From positions 1-16,467 of the forward strand of contig DGHL01000024.1 in NCBI GenBank assembly GCA_002392645.1: a DNA stretch of 16,467 bases, in the 5' to 3' direction. Shown here one piece after another: positions 11,708 to 16,467 of this stretch. Within the stretch, counting starts at the first letter, position 1. Each line of letters opens with the position of its first letter. This stretch comes from Prevotellaceae bacterium UBA3849 (GTDB taxonomy: Bacteria; Bacteroidota; Bacteroidia; Bacteroidales; Bacteroidaceae). The notes beneath the pieces are model-generated. The model ran no database searches and had not been told where the DNA came from. It was given only the letters and a program-made list of their open reading frames with translations. The position numbers were made by a program, and so were the translations under genes.

Positions 11708-13804
11708 ATGAATTGTCGTTTCCTGTGCATTGCATTGGTGGCATTGTTGGCTATTGTGCCGGCAGTCGCCTTCAGTGACGACAGGGAAGGATGGGAGGAA
11801 TACCTTATATCTTTATACGAAAACAGCGAAGAGGCTGCCGTGTCAGTGGAGGAGGCGTATGAACACCTCACCGAACTGGCTCGGCAGCCTCTTGACGTTA
11901 ATACGGCTGAGACAGAGGAACTGCTTATGATACCAGGGCTCGACCTCGGTCAGGTGAACGATATAATAGAGTATAGGGAGAAATACGGCAGGATGCGCTC
12001 CATCAGCGAACTTGCCATGATACAGTCTATTGACAATAGGCAGAGGGAATTCTTGTCATCGTTCCTCTGTGTAGAAGATACCGTGCCGGCATCATGGCAT
12101 GCAGACCTCATTCATAGGCTGAAGCGTGGTGACATACGCCATACCGTGACAGCTACGGCAAGCATACCTACATACTATCGTGCCGGCGATCGCTATGGTA
12201 GCAGTGCGTCGGGTGGCAATAGGTATGCGGGAGCATACTTAGGCTATCCTATAAAACATTCCCTGCGCTACAATGCGAAGGTAGGCAGTCACCTTGCGTT
12301 GAACATCACCGGTGCAAACGATGCTGCAGAACCTTTTGCCGCTCATGGTAACGGTTACGGCTACGATGCCTATGCCTTCAATGTTATATTAAACAATGCT
12401 GGCATGGTGCGCCGACTTATATTAGGAAAGTTCAGAGGGCAGTTTGGTATGGGGCTCACCTTCAACAACAGTTTCTCCTTAGGCAAGCAGGCGTCACTTG
12501 CAGCTACGAACAGGGTGGCCAACGTATTCACTCCGCACAGTTCGGCGAGCGATGCGCGCCACATGCAGGGAACATGTATCACAATGGATGTCGGCAAACT
12601 GCAGCTGTCAGCCTTCGCATCATGGCGTTATATAGATGCCACGCTGAACAATGACGGTACCATCTCTACCATACTGACCTCGGGCTATCATCGAACAGTA
12701 GCCGAGATGGCAAAGAAGAACAATGCTTCGCAGACTGCCTGCGGTGCACATCTGCGATATAGCGGCACATTACCATATTCGGTGCGCTACTCCGTGGGAG
12801 CATCGTTCGTTCTTACCCATCTCAGTAGCAGACTTGATCCTACCTTCACCACTTCGGACACTATCAGTGCTTCGCGTTTGTACCGACTATACAGTCCGCA
12901 CGGCAGCACCTTCTGCAATGGTGCGGTGGACTATACCTTGCATCGCCGTAACCTGACGTTTGCAGGAGAGTGTGCCATCAACGACTGTGGGGCTATCGCC
13001 ACACTCAATACCCTGCAGTGGCGCGCCACGAACAGGTTTACCGCCAGCATGGCGCAGCGATACTATTCCTACCGCTATTATGCCTTGTATGGCAAAGCTC
13101 TTTCTGACGGTGGCAACGTGCAGAATGAAAGTGGACTGCTTTTCACCATACGGTGGGAAGTCTTGCCGCGCGTCACCGTCGATGCATATAGCGACGTGGC
13201 ATACTATCCGTGGCTACGCTACAGGACTTCGCAATCGTCGTATTCGTGGGACAACAGCGTCACTGCTGCATATACACGCGGATTTTGGACCCTGTCGCTA
13301 CGCTACAGGGCGCACAGCCGTCAGCAGGACGTCACCGTAGCCGCCACCGGCAGTCGTATGCTTGCATGGCGAACCAACCACCGATTGCGCCTTATCCTTC
13401 AGCGTAAGTCACCAATCTGCGACCTGCGTACCCAGGCAGAGGCATGCCTGCAATCATCAGAAGAATCATCGAAGGGAGCCATCATAAGCCAATCGGCGAG
13501 TTTCAGCGTGCATCGCCTGCTCTCCGTCTATGCCATGGCGGCATACTTCAATACCGAAGACTACAATTCGCGCCTTTACGCCTATGAGCGCGGCACTACC
13601 AACACCTTCGGCTACACCTCCTATTATGGCAATGGCTGTCATGCCGCACTTATGCTTAAGTCACCCCTCTTGTCATGGCTCACGCTTACGCTGAAGGCAT
13701 CCCATACACGCTATTTCGATCGCAACACGATAGGCACGGCAGAGCGTCAGATATTCTCGAACAGGCAGACAGACATCGACCTTCAGATGAAGATAAAACT
13801 GTAA
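11708..13804 (+). CDS. Helix-hairpin-helix / outer-membrane beta-barrel protein
   Basis: I choose ATG 11708 (698 residues) because it puts the signal peptide MNCRFLCIALVALLAIVPAV at the N-terminus (cleavage near AVA|F, residue 21) and begins 11 bp after the previous stop. An ATG at 11672 would add 12 residues and overlap that gene. After a short helical part, residues about 62-120 form a ComEA-like HhH motif (LDVNTAETEELLMIPGLD, then IIEYREKYGRMRSISELAMI). From about 125 to the end the protein alternates aromatic and polar residues in many short strands, consistent with an outer-membrane beta-barrel. Bacteroidetes have a conserved but uncharacterised family with this layout. A link to DNA uptake is suggested only by the HhH motif. 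Confidence 0.88.
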   Translation: MNCRFLCIALVALLAIVPAVAFSDDREGWEEYLISLYENSEEAAVSVEEAYEHLTELARQPLDVNTAETEELLMIPGLDLGQVNDIIEYREKYGRMRSISELAMIQSIDNRQREFLSSFLCVEDTVPASWHADLIHRLKRGDIRHTVTATASIPTYYRAGDRYGSSASGGNRYAGAYLGYPIKHSLRYNAKVGSHLALNITGANDAAEPFAAHGNGYGYDAYAFNVILNNAGMVRRLILGKFRGQFGMGLTFNNSFSLGKQASLAATNRVANVFTPHSSASDARHMQGTCITMDVGKLQLSAFASWRYIDATLNNDGTISTILTSGYHRTVAEMAKKNNASQTACGAHLRYSGTLPYSVRYSVGASFVLTHLSSRLDPTFTTSDTISASRLYRLYSPHGSTFCNGAVDYTLHRRNLTFAGECAINDCGAIATLNTLQWRATNRFTASMAQRYYSYRYYALYGKALSDGGNVQNESGLLFTIRWEVLPRVTVDAYSDVAYYPWLRYRTSQSSYSWDNSVTAAYTRGFWTLSLRYRAHSRQQDVTVAATGSRMLAWRTNHRLRLILQRKSPICDLRTQAEACLQSSEESSKGAIISQSASFSVHRLLSVYAMAAYFNTEDYNSRLYAYERGTTNTFGYTSYYGNGCHAALMLKSPLLSWLTLTLKASHTRYFDRNTIGTAERQIFSNRQTDIDLQMKIKL

Positions 13805-13872
13805 AGACACTTACCCATCACCACCATCTAACCTGTCTTCAGTCTGGTGTATTGCACTTGTAAGCGAAGGAA

Positions 13873-13904
13873 TTTGGTGGATTGAGAAAAAAGATGTAAC
13901 TTTG
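13873..13904 (+). promoter_or_regulatory. Bacteroidetes promoter for the ketosynthase fusion operon
   Basis: TTTG (13873-13876), 20 bp, TAACTTTG (13897-13904) closely matches the -33/-7 pattern. The -7 box lies 34 bp upstream of the ATG at 13939. Its GTAACTTTGCA core is identical to that before the ACP gene, though this is also the general consensus. Confidence 0.7.
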
Positions 13905-13938
13905 CAGAAAAGCAGAAACGAAAGTATAATATATATAT

Positions 13939-15696
13939 ATGAGCATAGCAGTTACAGGCATAGGCATAGTATCAGCCATAGGGGTAGGGGTGAGTGAGAC
14001 TCTCTCTGCCCTGCGCAGTGGCAGCAGCGGCATAGGCACGATGCGCCATCTTGCATCTACGCATACGGAACTCCCTGTGGGCGAGGTGAAGATGTCGAAC
14101 GATGACATGAGGCAGAGACTGGGTATAGCAAGTGAAAGACTGGTGAGCCGCACCGCCTTGCTTGGTGCCATGGCGATAAAGGAAGCTGTGGCAGGCAGAC
14201 AACTTGCTGGCAGATGCTACGTCGTGTCGGGCACTACGGTGGGTGGCATGGATGTCACAGAGCGAATATTCAAGCATATAGACGAAAGTGATGACATGCT
14301 GCGCTACATCAGCAAACACGACTGCGGAAGCAATACACAGGAGATGGCGCAACTTGCCGGACTTGACTGTGAGGCTTGCACCGTAAGCACTGCGTGCTCA
14401 TCGGCACTCAACGCCATAATGCTTGGCTGCGAGATGCTTTGCAATGGTGAGGCTGACGTGGTGATAGCCGGTGGCACTGAGGCCCTGAGCCTGTTCCACC
14501 TGAACGGCTTCAACTCGCTAATGATACTCGATCATGAGCGGTGCCGACCGTTTGACAAGATGCGTGCCGGACTGAACCTTGGTGAGGGGGCGGCATATCT
14601 GGTGCTGCAAAGGACTGACGACGTGGATGCCACAGAGGCAAAGGCATACATAACTGGCTATGGCAATAAATGCGATGCGTTCCACCAAACGGCATCGTCA
14701 GACAATGGCGAAGGAGCCTTCCTCGCTATGACGGTGGCATTGCGTATGGCAGGACTGCAGCCAAGTGACATAGATTATATCAATGCCCACGGCACAGGTA
14801 CGCCAAACAACGACGCAAGCGAGAGCGCCGCCCTGCGCAGGGTGTTTGCGGAATGTATGCCGCCAGTGTCGAGCACCAAGGCATATACGGGCCATACTAC
14901 ATCGGCATCGGGGGCAATAGAGAGCGTTATAAGCATAATAGCCATGATGGAGAGTTTCCTTCCTGCCAACATAGGGTGGAGCTGTCAGGACGAAGACTGC
15001 ATAGCTCCGTATGCCTCAGGCATGGAAGGGAAAGAAAAGGCATTGCGTCATGTGCTGTGCAATTCATTCGGCTTCGGTGGTAACGACAGTAGCATGGTGA
15101 TATCGAGGCAACCGTCCTCATCATCTTCCGTTTTGGTAAACGCCGGAGAGGTACAGGCTTCATGCCAGGTGGTTTCTGATATCACAATAGACGACGAGTC
15201 GCAGTTGGCAGAGGCAAAAGAGTATATACCGCCTATGCAGGCACGCCGAATGGGCAAGCTCATGAAGGCGGCTACGCTGACGTCGCTCAAGGCACTGCGC
15301 GAGGCAGGCACAGACTGTCCTGATGCCATAATAACAGCCACGGCCTACGGTATGTTGGAGACGAGTGAGCGCTTTCTGCGCGACATGGTAGAGAACGGTG
15401 AGCAAGGACTCAGTCCTACGCTGTTTATGCAGTCCACGCACAACACCATTGGCAGTCAGATAGCCATACGCACCAAGTGTCATGGGTATAACATCACCTA
15501 TTCGCAGGGAGCGCAATCGTTGAAGTGGGCACTGCGTGATGCGCGCCGACTCATTGCGACGGGCAAGGCAGAGACCGTGCTCGTGGGATGTCACGATGAG
15601 GCAACCCCTACGTTCCGTTCTATAATGCAGCGCATGGGTGCATCGGTGCCGCCGGCTATTTTCTCGCGCTCTATAGTATTGAAGAAGAAAAAGTAA
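13939..15696 (+). CDS. Ketosynthase fused to a chain-length-factor-like domain
   Basis: This 585-residue protein has two parts. Residues 1 to about 392 are a full beta-ketoacyl synthase with C153 (STACSSA), H284 (NAHGTGTP), K314 (SSTK), H319 (TGHT) and the loop NSFGFGGNDSS at 375-385. A serine-rich linker (SSSSS, 393-397) and an acidic stretch lead to residues about 430-580, which resemble the beta-ketoacyl synthase-like family PF13723, often named chain length factor (AYGMLETSERFL at 469-480, LFMQSTHNTIGSQIAI at 495-510, TVLVGCHDEATP at 546-557). In this part the active-site region reads TYSQGAQS, with Q523 near the cysteine position, recalling the Cys-to-Gln change of type II polyketide chain-length factors. 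A ketosynthase plus built-in length factor suits polyene or alkylresorcinol-type chain building. It has its own promoter and is followed by a transporter. Confidence 0.92.
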   Translation: MSIAVTGIGIVSAIGVGVSETLSALRSGSSGIGTMRHLASTHTELPVGEVKMSNDDMRQRLGIASERLVSRTALLGAMAIKEAVAGRQLAGRCYVVSGTTVGGMDVTERIFKHIDESDDMLRYISKHDCGSNTQEMAQLAGLDCEACTVSTACSSALNAIMLGCEMLCNGEADVVIAGGTEALSLFHLNGFNSLMILDHERCRPFDKMRAGLNLGEGAAYLVLQRTDDVDATEAKAYITGYGNKCDAFHQTASSDNGEGAFLAMTVALRMAGLQPSDIDYINAHGTGTPNNDASESAALRRVFAECMPPVSSTKAYTGHTTSASGAIESVISIIAMMESFLPANIGWSCQDEDCIAPYASGMEGKEKALRHVLCNSFGFGGNDSSMVISRQPSSSSSVLVNAGEVQASCQVVSDITIDDESQLAEAKEYIPPMQARRMGKLMKAATLTSLKALREAGTDCPDAIITATAYGMLETSERFLRDMVENGEQGLSPTLFMQSTHNTIGSQIAIRTKCHGYNITYSQGAQSLKWALRDARRLIATGKAETVLVGCHDEATPTFRSIMQRMGASVPPAIFSRSIVLKKKK

Positions 15697-15702
15697 CAGA
15701 CA

Positions 15703-16062
15703 ATGAACATAAGACTCCTATCACTTGCATTGCTGCAAAGCACGTTGCTGGCCTTAGCGCAGGTAGCCCTGAAGTTTGCCTTGCTGCGCATGGCACCGTT
15801 TGGATTCAACCGTGCGTTCATGCGCTCAGTATTGCTCAACTGGCAGTTTGCAGCCAGCGGACTGTGTTTCGCTGGTGCCAGTCTGCTGTGGGTGTATATG
15901 CTGAAGCATTATCCGTTGAGTCAGGCATATCCCATGGTGTCGTTGAGCTACGTGCTGGGCATGGTGGCAGCCATAGTGTTCTTCCATGAGATGGTGGATG
16001 TAGTGAAGTGGGTAGGTGTATTGTTCATCATGCTGGGCTGTGCGCTCATTGCGCATAACTGA
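15703..16062 (+). CDS. Four-helix EamA/SMR-type small membrane transporter
   Basis: The 119-residue protein has four hydrophobic helices at about 5-28, 46-67, 74-94 and 101-117. Motifs such as LLWVYMLKHYPLSQAYPMVS (61-80), LSYVLG and the glutamate in FFHE96 match the half-size DMT/EamA transporters related to ArnE and ArnF and the SMR family, which act as dimers in the inner membrane. The gene begins 6 bp after the stop of the ketosynthase fusion and is surely co-transcribed. It may flip or export the lipid or polyketide product made by that enzyme (inference). It has normal length and no sign of truncation. The family is fairly secure, the substrate is not. Confidence 0.87.
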   Translation: MNIRLLSLALLQSTLLALAQVALKFALLRMAPFGFNRAFMRSVLLNWQFAASGLCFAGASLLWVYMLKHYPLSQAYPMVSLSYVLGMVAAIVFFHEMVDVVKWVGVLFIMLGCALIAHN

Positions 16063-16209
16063 ATCCCTGTTCCGGATGATATGTCCCGGGAGGGTGAGTT
16101 AACGGCTGTTTTATTTTTTCATCATCACTTAATTCGAAAAAAGAAGGTATCTGAAACGAGTAAAAGAGATGGCGTTTTTGCGTACAAATGAAACCATGAC
16201 TGAAAATGC

Positions 16210-16225
16210 AAAACAGAGCTGTTTT
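16210..16225 (+). terminator. Weak terminator-like palindrome
   Basis: AAAACA and TGTTTT flank GAGC and are followed by a further T. It lies about 150 bp after the transporter stop, which is far for a terminator, and the stem is short, so the call is tentative. Confidence 0.25.
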
Positions 16226-16323
16226 TGGCATCAAAAGCATGAGTGGAAGGATAAAAACAGACGAGATAGATTCTTATATCACAGATTTTAGGCTCCTATT
16301 TGTGCTTTTTTGTGTCGTAATCA

Positions 16324-16380
16324 GATAGCTTTCAGACGGTAAAAGCTATCAAATTACATTGTAAAAGCTATCAAATTACA
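16324..16380. repeat. Second 22-bp-period GTAAAAGCTAT repeat, with hairpin
   Basis: GTAAAAGCTATCAAATTACA occurs at 16339-16358 and again, identical, at 16361-16380, a period of 22 bp. The first copy also pairs with an upstream inverted segment: GATAGCTTT (16324-16332) against AAAGCTATC (16342-16350). It is the same family and spacing as the array at 4287-4386. Confidence 0.82.
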
Positions 16381-16467
16381 ATCTGAGGGAGTAACTGCAA
16401 AAGGGTAATGTTGTGTATAGCTCTGTATTACAGAGCTTTATATAGAATTATTACTGTCCGCTAAACA

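Larger units (their letters stand above)
16063..16467. other. Gene-free right end (405 bp)
   Basis: No convincing coding frame was found on either strand. The stretch is AT-rich, contains a short terminator-like palindrome near 16210 and the 22-bp repeat pair near 16339. The next gene lies outside the window. Confidence 0.7.

Noticed and set aside
16046..16240. Minus-strand frame of 64 codons at the right end
   Set aside because: No recognisable domain, overlaps the transporter's end and a palindrome, and has no promoter.

Overview
The window looks like chromosomal DNA from a Bacteroidales bacterium, most likely Prevotellaceae. The protein families fit this group: LytTR and LuxR regulators without kinases, a TrpB2-type enzyme and a helix-hairpin-helix/beta-barrel protein. 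Several intergenic regions carry the Bacteroidetes promoter pattern (TTTG, about 19 bp, TAnnTTTG), and GC content is moderate with AT-rich spacers. There is no transposase, integrase, tRNA, rRNA or CRISPR array.

Left part, mostly minus strand (1-5013). A tightly coupled acyl-activation operon reads leftward: a possible 49-residue leader peptide, a hotdog acyl-CoA thioesterase, an acetyl/medium-chain acyl-CoA synthetase, and the start of a second AMP-forming acyl ligase that leaves the window. Upstream of it lie two orphan response regulators, a NarL/LuxR type followed by a LytTR type whose phosphoacceptor Asp is replaced by Glu. A 669-bp gene-free stretch follows, holding a 22-bp-period palindromic repeat array, a candidate structured RNA and a large hairpin. 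A Dabb-domain protein closes this part.

Centre (5148-9653). A secreted protein of unknown function converges on a compact AMP ligase that pairs with an acyl carrier protein; the ligase-ACP pair is divergent from an AraC-type regulator. Two tandem 55-bp GC-palindrome repeats then run directly into the start codon of a complete beta-ketoacyl-ACP synthase.

Right part, plus strand (9689-16467). A TrpB2-like PLP enzyme, a free-standing copy of the C-terminal domain of adenosylcobalamin-dependent ribonucleotide reductase, and a large helix-hairpin-helix/outer-membrane-barrel protein come first. They are followed by a second operon with its own good promoter: a fusion of an intact ketosynthase with a chain-length-factor-like domain, then a four-helix EamA/SMR-type membrane protein. 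The last 405 bp are non-coding and carry the same 22-bp repeat family as the left part.

Taken together, the free ligase, ACP, discrete ketosynthase, ketosynthase/chain-length-factor fusion and small membrane transporter resemble a dispersed subset of an aryl-polyene, flexirubin or dialkylresorcinol type II polyketide pathway. Ketoreductase, dehydratase, acyltransferase and ammonia-lyase genes are not in the window, so the product cannot be named. The fusion protein and the compact ligase-ACP pair are the most interesting candidates for an undescribed system.
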